Shown here: positions 14,872-19,779 of the stretch, piece by piece | Layout: each line of letters begins with the position of its first letter | How positions within the stretch are numbered: the first letter of the stretch is position 1 | DNA from: CAIOGI01 sp964561875 | Lineage (GTDB): Bacteria; Patescibacteriota; Minisyncoccia; Phycocordibacterales; PALSA-1337 | Direction: 5' to 3' | DNA: 19,779 nucleotides | Assembly: GCA_964561875.1 (NCBI GenBank) | Contig: CAZLQL010000011.1 | Location: 1-19,779 of the forward strand | Made by a program: the position numbers and the translations under genes | Notes under the pieces: generated by a model | Told to the model about the DNA's origin: nothing | Seen by the model: the letters and a program-made list of their open reading frames with translations, nothing else | Database searches by the model: none

Positions 14872-14888
14872 GCACATACTGTATGTGC
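14872..14888. promoter_or_regulatory. 17-bp perfect palindrome just upstream of topA
   Basis: GCACATAC-T-GTATGTGC has 8-base arms around a single central base, centred 17 bases upstream of the topA ATG. It has the form of a dimeric repressor operator. It would overlap the core promoter or the short 5' UTR of topA. The rest of the intergenic region to 15062 is AT-rich with nothing else recognisable except the -10 of the divergent gene. Confidence 0.55.
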
Positions 14889-15049
14889 CATATTTGTAAG
14901 TATTACATGGGAATAGTAAAAGAGGCAAATTTTAAATATAAAAAAGATTATAAAAAAATTGATATAAATTTGATAAATATCAATAATATAGCCATTTTTG
15001 GATTTATATGGTATGGTTATTTTAAGATATTTCTTATACAAAGTATCTC

Positions 15050-15055
15050 TAAAAT
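15050..15055 (+). promoter_or_regulatory. Putative -10 of the CxxC-x17-CxxC gene, leaderless
   Basis: TAAAAT followed by seven bases and the ATG at 15063; no SD. No -35 is recognisable. The same hexamer and spacing occur at parB and dprA. Confidence 0.5.
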
Positions 15056-15062
15056 AAACTAA

Positions 15063-15518
15063 ATGAATAATTTCAAGAAACCACGTTTCAGTAAAGGATT
15101 TAAAAATAAGGAAAATAGAGATAATAGAGGTTTCAATAGAGATTCTAGGCCTATAACTATGCATAAAGCAGTATGTGCTAGTTGTGGTAAGACTTGCGAT
15201 ATACCTTTCAAACCTACAGGAGAAAAGCCTGTGTATTGTCGTGACTGTTTTGCTGGAAGAATGGCTATGGGTGGAGATAGATCAAAAAGAAGAGATCCTA
15301 GAAAAAACAGTTTTTCAAATAGAGATATATCAAATAGGGATAGTGGATTTGGTAATAGAGACAATTTTCCCAGAAACAACTTTTCAAATTCAAAGAATAA
15401 TAATGAAGATATAAAAAGAGATATCGAACAGTTAAATGATAAAGTTGATAAATTGGCTTACACTATATCAAAGTTAATTAACTCAAAGAAAAATGGGTTT
15501 AATGAAGAAGAGATATAA
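15063..15518 (+). CDS. CxxC-x17-CxxC zinc-binding small protein
   Basis: 151 residues. The core CASC (38-41) and CRDC (59-62) are separated by exactly 17 residues, with GEKPVYC just before the second pair, as in the CxxC-x17-CxxC family (TIGR04272-like) found mostly in candidate-phylum bacteria. The core is probably a zinc ribbon that binds nucleic acid. It is flanked by Asn/Arg/Lys/Ser/Phe-rich low-complexity arms with repeated NRD and NRDS units (RG/RN-rich, RNA-binding-like). It ends with a predicted coiled coil (EDIKRDIEQLNDKVDKLAYT). It is divergent from topA and ends one base before the scaffold gap. Function is otherwise unknown. Confidence 0.85.
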   Translation: MNNFKKPRFSKGFKNKENRDNRGFNRDSRPITMHKAVCASCGKTCDIPFKPTGEKPVYCRDCFAGRMAMGGDRSKRRDPRKNSFSNRDISNRDSGFGNRDNFPRNNFSNSKNNNEDIKRDIEQLNDKVDKLAYTISKLINSKKNGFNEEEI

Positions 15519-15519
15519 A

Positions 15520-15619
15520 NNNNNNNNNNNNNNNNNNNNNNNNNNNNNNNNNNNNNNNNNNNNNNNNNNNNNNNNNNNNNNNNNNNNNNNNNNNNNNNNN
15601 NNNNNNNNNNNNNNNNNNN
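15520..15619. other. Assembly gap of 100 N
   Basis: Exactly 100 N, the conventional placeholder for a scaffold gap of unknown length. Reading frames that cross it are artefacts. Genes could be missing here, and the 5' end of the polymerase gene lies in it. Confidence 0.99.
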
Positions 15620-16855
15620 GAAAATAAAAGAGAAAAAATAATATTCCATATGGATGGAGATGCTTTTTTTGTGGGTGTAGAAATTGCAAAAAATCCAAAA
15701 CTAAGAGGTTTACCTGTTGTAACTGGAGAAGAGAGGGGGATAGTGTCAGCACTTTCGTATGAGGCTAAAGCACTAGGAGTAGTGCGAGGTATGCCAATAT
15801 TTAAAATAAAAAAAGATTTTAAAAATGTGATTATCCTTCCTGGAGACTATAGATCATATGCTATGTATTCAAAAAAGATGTTTGATATCGTACGTCGATA
15901 TACAGATAACGTAGAGGAATACAGTATAGATGAATGCTTCGCAGATCTTACAGGTTGGGATAAGCCACTAAAGATGTCTTATGAAGATATTACAAAGAAA
16001 ATAAAACATGATGTTCGTAAAGAGCTTGATTTGTCTGTGTCCATAGGTCTTGCACCAACAAAAGTTCTAGCAAAACTAGCTTCAAAATGGCAAAAGCCAA
16101 ATGGTTTTACATTTATACATAAAGAAAATGTAGAATATTTTTTAAAAAATACACCTATAGATAAAGTCTGGGGTATAGGTCCGAGCACATCAATTTTTCT
16201 TAAAAAAAGAGGGATAAAAAATGTTTTTGATTTTGTAGAAAAGGATAGGGATTGGATAAGAGAAAATTTATCAAAACCCCATGAAGTTATCTGGTATGAA
16301 TTAAAAGGAGAAAGTATAGTGGGAGTCGATTCAGAAAAAAAGACTTTATATGGTTCTATACAGAAGACTCGTTCATTTCATCCTTTTACAAACGATAAAG
16401 TATTTTTATTGTCTCAGCTTTCAAAACACATAGAAGATGCTTGTAATAAAGCTAGATATTATAATTTAGTTTCAAAAGAGGTCTATATATTCTTAAAAAC
16501 AAAAGATTTTTCTTATAAAAGTGCAAGAGTCAGACTTCCATTGCCGTGTAATTCCCCTGAAATCATATTAAAGGAAGTTTTGAAATATTTTGATGAAATT
16601 TATTTTAAAGAATTAAAATATAGGACAGTTGGTGTGACTTTATCAAGTCTCGTTCCAAAAGATGCTTCTCAAAATGACCTTTTTGGCCATAGTGATTATG
16701 TAGATAAATTTGAATCAATTCATAAAAGAATAGATAAATTGGAAGAAAAATATGGCAAAAGAATAGTTTATCTAGCTTCTACAAAAAATGCTTTGGATCA
16801 TAAAGAAAAAGGTACCGATACTGATGATATAGAAAGAGACTTGTTGTTTTTATAA
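15620..16855 (+). CDS. dinB: Y-family translesion DNA polymerase (Pol IV/UmuC-like), 5' end in gap
   Basis: Error-prone lesion-bypass polymerase. The frame is open into the gap. Residues before the first ATG (KIIF-H at 15635-15649) align with the conserved first strand of DinB (KIIHVDMDAFF), so the true start is upstream and the ATG at 15650 is internal. Visible motifs are FHMDGDAFFVGVE (first catalytic Asp), YSIDECFADLT (catalytic Asp-Glu), ISIGLAPTKVLAKLASKWQKP (here LSVSIGLAPTKVLAKLASK), the helix-hairpin-helix VWGIGPSTSIFLKKRGI, and a little-finger domain. Near the C-terminus SQNDLF looks like a beta-clamp-binding motif, followed by about 60 residues with YGKRIVYLAS, an arrangement closer to UmuC than to E. 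coli DinB. The stop overlaps the convergent C39-like gene in TTATAA. Confidence 0.9.
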   Translation, partial: ENKREKIIFHMDGDAFFVGVEIAKNPKLRGLPVVTGEERGIVSALSYEAKALGVVRGMPIFKIKKDFKNVIILPGDYRSYAMYSKKMFDIVRRYTDNVEEYSIDECFADLTGWDKPLKMSYEDITKKIKHDVRKELDLSVSIGLAPTKVLAKLASKWQKPNGFTFIHKENVEYFLKNTPIDKVWGIGPSTSIFLKKRGIKNVFDFVEKDRDWIRENLSKPHEVIWYELKGESIVGVDSEKKTLYGSIQKTRSFHPFTNDKVFLLSQLSKHIEDACNKARYYNLVSKEVYIFLKTKDFSYKSARVRLPLPCNSPEIILKEVLKYFDEIYFKELKYRTVGVTLSSLVPKDASQNDLFGHSDYVDKFESIHKRIDKLEEKYGKRIVYLASTKNALDHKEKGTDTDDIERDLLFL

Positions 16856-17497
16856 ACTTTTATCAATAATCCATATTCTACTAAATCTGGTCCAAGATTT
16901 TTCTATAGTACTAAAAGGTAATTTCATTATAAATCTATTATCATTCTCTGGGGTTATTTTAGTATAATTTATTGAATAAGCTTTGTGTGTGTCAAAAACG
17001 TATAAATTATCTTTATCGTATCCGTAGACAAACATTACGTGATCAACAAGTCCACCTAAACTAATAGAAATATCTATACCTACTATTTTTCCATTATCTA
17101 TACAATCTTTTAAAACCTTCATAGACTCAAAGAAGTCTTCGGGAGCTCTGAAAAATAAAGAATATATAATATCGAAATAAGATTTTATTTTTATGGAATT
17201 AATTGTTAAAAAATATCCCTTATCTGAAAGTAATTTAGGAATATTTTTAAAGGTCAAACCAGTCCATATAAATGAAGATGGTAATTTTAGTCCAAATATA
17301 TTTCTATTTTCAATTGTTAACGGATTTAAATTCTCAGGATTAAATTTCTCTGGTTCAATAAAATTTAAAGAATAATATAAAAAGTCTCTACCACATCTAT
17401 TTTTAACTATCCTATTTTTTGAGTCTTTTTCTCTATTTACAAAACCAAATTTATTTAAATCTAGTTTTACGTGATTCGAGATTTCTATTTTTTCCAT
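16850..17497 (-). CDS. C39-like papain-fold protein (BtrH/peptidase-like)
   Basis: 215 residues. A papain-like triad can be proposed: Cys35 in NRCGRDFLYYSL, His153 in GGLVDHVMFVYGYD and Asp169 in LYVFDTH. This order and the DH-x(7)-D-x-x-x-VFDTH pattern are those of peptidase_C39_2 / BtrH N-terminal-like proteins, which cleave peptides or transfer acyl groups. There is no signal peptide or membrane segment, so it is probably cytoplasmic. The substrate is unknown. It starts 34 bases after the dprA stop on the same strand, but has its own extended -10 and leaderless start. Its stop and the polymerase stop share the palindrome TTATAA (16850-16855). Confidence 0.6.
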   Translation of the reverse strand: MEKIEISNHVKLDLNKFGFVNREKDSKNRIVKNRCGRDFLYYSLNFIEPEKFNPENLNPLTIENRNIFGLKLPSSFIWTGLTFKNIPKLLSDKGYFLTINSIKIKSYFDIIYSLFFRAPEDFFESMKVLKDCIDNGKIVGIDISISLGGLVDHVMFVYGYDKDNLYVFDTHKAYSINYTKITPENDNRFIMKLPFSTIEKSWTRFSRIWIIDKSL

Positions 17498-17503
17498 AAT
17501 AAA

Positions 17504-17512
17504 TTTATATCA
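17504..17512 (-). promoter_or_regulatory. Extended -10 promoter of the C39-like gene, leaderless
   Basis: On the minus strand TGATATAAA (extended -10, one mismatch) is followed by six bases and the ATG at 17497. It lies in the 34-base gap after dprA. No SD. Confidence 0.6.
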
Positions 17513-17531
17513 CTAAATGAGGATTAAGTCA

Positions 17532-18374
17532 TTATAACCCCTTTATTTCGAGTCCAGTCATGGCTATATTAAAGTCTTTTATATTCAAATTACTTTTTTC
17601 TATTAATTCATTGATATTTTTTATACCTCTAGATTTTATTTCATAAATTATTTTTTCATTTTCTGTTAAGTCTATAGGTATTTTAATTTGCATACTATCT
17701 GTAGTTTCATCCTTTGTTTTTATACCTAACATCTCTAGTATGTCGTTACTGTTTCTTATAGGTATTGCTCCTATACGTAAAAGCATGTTTGGACCATCCG
17801 ATAATGAAGATAATATACTTCCAGGTACAACACCCACATCTCTATTGTATTCACTTGCATGTTTTGAAGTTATGAGAGTACCGCTTTGGATCTCGGCTTC
17901 AATTATAAGGGTTGCATGTGATATGCCTGCCATAAGCCTATTTCTTTTTGGAAATGTCCACAGACTTCCTTCTTGTTTCATTTCAAATTCTGATATGAGT
18001 CCACCACCTTTATCGACAATCTCTCTAGCAAGATTTATATGACTCTTGGGATACATCACACTTTCATCTAGGCCCGATCCAGGGAAAGCTATCGTTTGTA
18101 GACTAGAGTCGAGTGCAGTTCTGTGAGCTATGCTATCTATACCCAATGCTAGTCCAGACACTATACATATATTGTATCCAGATAATCCTTTTATTAATTT
18201 TTCACAAACAGATTTACCGTATTCTGAATGTTTCCTAGAACCCACAACTGCAAGTATCTTACTATCACTACTTGGTAAATTTCCTTTCAAATATATTTTT
18301 TCAGGTGGATCATTGATCTGTTTAAGTAGAAAAGGGAATTCATTTTCAGTTTTATTTATGATTTTTATTTCCAT
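17532..18374 (-). CDS. dprA: DNA-processing protein DprA (Smf)
   Basis: Binds incoming single-stranded DNA and loads RecA during natural transformation. 280 residues. The Rossmann-like core has ILAVVGSRKHSEYG, CIVSGLALGIDSIAHRTAL, IAFPGSGLDESVMYP, ISEFEMKQEG, WTFPKRNRLMAGIS and AEIQSGTLITSKHA. A C-terminal winged-helix-like segment follows (LTENEKIIYEIKSRGIKNINELIEK). The N-terminal SAM-like domain of longer DprAs is essentially absent. Other competence genes are not in this window. The start fits a TAAAAT -10 seven bases upstream. A natural partner of the adjacent repair polymerase in DNA metabolism, although it is transcribed away from it. Confidence 0.96.
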   Translation of the reverse strand: MEIKIINKTENEFPFLLKQINDPPEKIYLKGNLPSSDSKILAVVGSRKHSEYGKSVCEKLIKGLSGYNICIVSGLALGIDSIAHRTALDSSLQTIAFPGSGLDESVMYPKSHINLAREIVDKGGGLISEFEMKQEGSLWTFPKRNRLMAGISHATLIIEAEIQSGTLITSKHASEYNRDVGVVPGSILSSLSDGPNMLLRIGAIPIRNSNDILEMLGIKTKDETTDSMQIKIPIDLTENEKIIYEIKSRGIKNINELIEKSNLNIKDFNIAMTGLEIKGL

Positions 18375-18381
18375 ACACTAT

Positions 18382-18387
18382 ATTTTA
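18382..18387 (-). promoter_or_regulatory. Putative -10 of dprA, leaderless
   Basis: On the minus strand TAAAAT, then seven bases, then the ATG at 18374. No SD and no clear -35. Confidence 0.5.
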
Positions 18388-18431
18388 AATATTGGAGATA
18401 AAGAAATAATAAAATTTAATTTTAAATATCT

Positions 18432-18461
18432 TTGACATATGAGGTATAAGTGTGATACAAA
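18432..18461 (+). promoter_or_regulatory. Sigma70-type promoter of the gene at 18505
   Basis: Perfect TTGACA (18432-18437), 18-base spacer, TACAAA (18456-18461). It gives a leader of about 37 bases before the SD-containing start region. Confidence 0.65.
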
Positions 18462-18491
18462 ATATCAGGAAGCAGAAAATAAATAAAAAAT

Positions 18492-18503
18492 GCATGGAGG
18501 TGC
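18492..18503 (+). promoter_or_regulatory. SD site with TGGAGG loop, weak stem
   Basis: GCA-TGGAGG-TGC: the same six-base segment TGGAGG as in the hairpins at 9761 and 19101, here flanked by only three complementary bases. GGAGGTG (18496-18502) is the SD for the ATG at 18505. ATG-GAG-GTG-CTA-TGA also forms a five-codon minicistron whose TGA overlaps that ATG. Confidence 0.4.
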
Positions 18504-18504
18504 T

Positions 18505-18906
18505 ATGAATGATAAAGACAAAAGCGTGAGTGTTTTGTTGGCAAGTATAACTGGACTTTCAGGTGACAGGAGGATGTATGAAGCAAGAGTAATGAGCCAA
18601 GGGGCGTACTTCAATGATCCGGTTACTCTTGATCCGGATAGGAAATATCGGTTTGAACGCACAGCCCAAGGAGTTGATTTTTCAAAAATTCCAGATGCGT
18701 CAAATATTGAGATTGGAACTGAAGTTGTATTTCTTCCGATCGAGATCGAGGGTGGAAAAATTGGATCCACTAAATGGGGGCTGGCAGATAGCTGGAGGAT
18801 GTTGAGATCTGAGGAAGCGAGAGATATCCAACAAGAAAGGTTGGATAGGAAGGGTTCACCACCACCTTTTCCTAGATCAAGATTTAGTGGGTTTATGCAT
18901 ATATAG
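18505..18906 (+). CDS. Small protein of unknown function, paralogue-like to the gene at 19122
   Basis: Not recognised. 133 residues from the ATG at 18505, chosen over an in-frame ATG at 18490 because a strong SD (GGAGGTG) lies between them. It is soluble, without signal peptide. Landmarks are YEARVM (about 25-30), a middle region with DPDRKYRFERTAQG, then IEIGTEVVFLPIEIEGG and TKWGLADSW, and a Pro/Arg-rich end (PPPFPRSRF). The order ARVM ... G-x-x-x-x-FL ... KWG(L/I) is repeated in the product of the next gene, with similar spacing, suggesting a shared small beta-barrel-like (OB-fold-like) domain. It is monocistronic, with its own promoter and a classic terminator. Base composition is less AT-rich than dprA. 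Confidence 0.75.
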   Translation: MNDKDKSVSVLLASITGLSGDRRMYEARVMSQGAYFNDPVTLDPDRKYRFERTAQGVDFSKIPDASNIEIGTEVVFLPIEIEGGKIGSTKWGLADSWRMLRSEEARDIQQERLDRKGSPPPFPRSRFSGFMHI

Positions 18907-18936
18907 GTTTTTTCAAACTTAGTCGAAAATTTCTAC

Positions 18937-18963
18937 AAAGCCGGAGTGTATCCGGCTTTTTTA
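18937..18963 (+). terminator. Rho-independent terminator of the gene at 18505
   Basis: AAAGCCGGA (18937-18945), loop GTGTA, TCCGGCTTT (18951-18959), followed by T-rich sequence. A textbook intrinsic terminator. Confidence 0.92.
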
Positions 18964-19014
18964 TTTGTCTCCATATTTATTGAATTTACCTATACTATGC
19001 ATGCTATATCTGTA

Positions 19015-19043
19015 TTGACATAATCTATAATATATGCTAGTAT
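19015..19043 (+). promoter_or_regulatory. Sigma70-type promoter of the gene at 19122
   Basis: Perfect TTGACA (19015-19020), 17-base spacer, and TAGTAT (19038-19043) preceded by TGC, giving an extended -10. The transcript would start near 19050 and carry a leader of about 72 bases. Confidence 0.7.
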
Positions 19044-19053
19044 ATTAAATGTC

Positions 19054-19118
19054 AGCCGAATTGTTCGGTTCGATACAATAGTACATTGTAATGTCGGTAT
19101 ACGGCATGGAGGTGCCGT
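19054..19118 (+). promoter_or_regulatory. Structured 5' leader with three hairpins, SD in the last loop
   Basis: Hairpin 1: AGCCGAA-TTG-TTCGGTT (19054-19070, one G-U pair). Hairpin 2: TACAAT-AGTAC-ATTGTA (19074-19090). Hairpin 3: ACGGCA-TGGAGG-TGCCGT (19101-19118). The third places the SD GGAGG in a six-base loop closed by a GC-rich 6-bp stem, with the ATG three bases after it. Together they fill almost the whole predicted 5' UTR. No known riboswitch or leader family is recognised. Confidence 0.6.
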
Positions 19119-19121
19119 CAA

Positions 19122-19745
19122 ATGAATAATAATGTAAGGTTTGGTGTTATTACCAAGGTCTGCAAGGGCTATGCCTTTGCAAGGGTCATGGACAATGCAG
19201 GAACTGTCACTGCCAAGGAGGTGTTTCTTGGCAACAGACAGTTTGTCGTCGTTGATGAGGAACGAGCCGTGCCGTATCTCACGGACACCATCGATGAGAA
19301 GACGGAACCAAAGAGCGGTGATTACATCGCCTTTCTGTATAATATAAACCCAGTTCACCGCGGTGGCTCGACCCCCGCTTACAAGTGGGGAATCCTCTCC
19401 AACCACGATTCCGTTTCTTCCGGGGGCTACAACGGCCCTCTCATGGAATCGGATTCGTTGGAATCGGGTTCAATCGATCCTGAGATCGAACGCCTCGCCA
19501 GGTCGACCTGTGGCCAGAATGGTGTGAAGCACCATCGGCCGGACCAAAGGCCAGCGTATTCGAGTCCTCACCGCGGTGTCGCTAACCGGAGTAACCCAAA
19601 TCAGCGACGACACAGCAGGCAACATCACACGCCCACCTCAACAAGACCGGCAGGTCTTGATCATGACTCGGCGGAACAAGGCCAGGGAACGGTCAGTGCT
19701 CCGAGCTTGAAGGGGAAGGGTGCGCCAGTTTACACGGTCAGCTGA
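19122..19745 (+). CDS. Small protein with putative OB-like domain and disordered basic tail
   Basis: Not recognised. 207 residues. The N-terminal part (about 1-100) reads FGVITKVCKGYAFARVM at the start and later SGDYIAFLY and AYKWGILSNHD. The alternation of short strands, beginning with a 'FGxI...GYAFARV' pattern reminiscent of cold-shock or S1 domains, suggests a small nucleic-acid-binding beta-barrel; this is inference. Residues about 125-207 are low-complexity, rich in His, Arg, Ser, Pro, Gln and Gly, and probably disordered. It shares ARVM ... FL ... KWG with the product of 18505. GC is much higher than in the rest of the window. The stop codon lies inside the terminator palindrome. Start supported by an SD nine bases upstream. 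Confidence 0.75.
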   Translation: MNNNVRFGVITKVCKGYAFARVMDNAGTVTAKEVFLGNRQFVVVDEERAVPYLTDTIDEKTEPKSGDYIAFLYNINPVHRGGSTPAYKWGILSNHDSVSSGGYNGPLMESDSLESGSIDPEIERLARSTCGQNGVKHHRPDQRPAYSSPHRGVANRSNPNQRRHSRQHHTPTSTRPAGLDHDSAEQGQGTVSAPSLKGKGAPVYTVS

Positions 19746-19754
19746 CCGTGTTTA
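19732..19754 (+). terminator. Palindromic terminator overlapping the stop codon
   Basis: ACACGGTCAG (19732-19741) / CTGACCGTGT (19742-19751) is a perfect 20-base palindrome followed by TTTAC. The TGA stop of the preceding gene (19743-19745) is inside it, so a terminating ribosome would mask the hairpin. The T-tract is weak, so an operator role is possible. Confidence 0.6.
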
Positions 19755-19761
19755 CAAAAAA

Positions 19762-19778
19762 TGGTACAAAAAGTACCA
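19762..19778. repeat. Inverted repeat at the window end
   Basis: TGGTAC-AAAAA-GTACCA, perfect 6-base arms, eleven bases after the palindrome at 19732. Its role cannot be judged because the window ends here. Confidence 0.5.
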
Positions 19779-19779
19779 C

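Noticed and set aside
14864..14875. GTG start for TopA, four codons upstream
   Set aside because: It lies inside the palindrome and TopA proteins start at MKLLIVESPAKAKT; no SD or -10 favours the GTG.
14793..15164. Overlapping frames in the topA-CxxC intergenic region
   Set aside because: Low-complexity AT-rich translations on both strands with no supporting start signal; they run into the real genes antisense.
15458..15752. Minus-strand reading frames running through the N run
   Set aside because: They consist mostly of undetermined residues across the assembly gap and lie antisense to the CxxC and polymerase genes.
19106..19131. Minicistron starting at the ATG inside the SD hairpin (MEVPSNE then stop)
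   Set aside because: ATGGAGG is better explained as the SD itself; no SD precedes this ATG. A similar minicistron at 18494 (MEVL then stop) keeps the idea weakly open.

Overview
The window reads as an AT-rich bacterial chromosome segment from a reduced-genome lineage. I infer a member of the Candidate Phyla Radiation / Patescibacteria, probably Parcubacteria-like. The supporting signs are a CxxC-x17-CxxC small protein, a Q/N/T-rich tail on a putative surface protein, a LAGLIDADG gene fused to a tRNA, tRNA genes without encoded CCA, a bL33 without zinc cysteines, and many housekeeping genes whose start codon sits 5-7 bases after a -10 box (leaderless). TGA acts as a stop. A 100-N scaffold gap lies at 15520-15619, so linkage across it is only as good as the scaffolding.

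Layout. 1-564: C-terminal end of a surface or fibre-like protein. 647-5591: protein quality control and repair (a ClpB-type disaggregase carrying a ClpP-loop-like IGF, tRNA-Tyr, msrA-msrB) and a convergent alanine racemase. 5671-8283: an accessory island with a two-TM protein of unknown function and an opposed pair of secreted or anchored proteins of visibly higher GC, separated by strong terminators. 8438-8870: rpmG and tRNA-Trp, followed by a 31-bp direct repeat of the tRNA 3' end around a GC-rich insert. 8978-11484: a minus-strand block of an alpha/beta hydrolase, miaA, a frameshifted LAGLIDADG gene and tRNA-Leu(CAA). 11569-14863: parB and topA, convergent. 15063-15518: CxxC-x17-CxxC protein. 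15620-18374: Y-family polymerase, then a C39-like papain-fold protein and dprA on the minus strand. 18432-19778: two small plus-strand genes that look like diverged paralogues, each with its own promoter, Shine-Dalgarno (SD) site and terminator.

Two expression styles coexist. Core genes (clpB, msrA, alr, rpmG, parB, the CxxC gene, the C39-like gene, dprA) have a -10 hexamer immediately before the start codon, no SD and mostly no clear terminator. Several accessory genes have a TTGACA promoter, a 5' UTR and a GGAGG SD. In two unrelated accessory genes (9760 minus and 19122 plus) the SD lies in an identical six-base loop, TGGAGG, closed by a perfect 6-bp stem whose sequence differs between the two. 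A weaker 3-bp version precedes the gene at 18505. I regard this as the best candidate for an undescribed regulatory element here.

The second notable locus is tRNA-Leu / LAGLIDADG / miaA. The endonuclease reading frame runs in from the tRNA with no start codon of its own, is broken at an A9 tract, and after a one-base correction ends in an ATGA overlap with miaA. All three tRNAs in the window (Tyr-GTA, Trp-CCA, Leu-CAA) carry A36-A37-A38, the determinant MiaA recognises.
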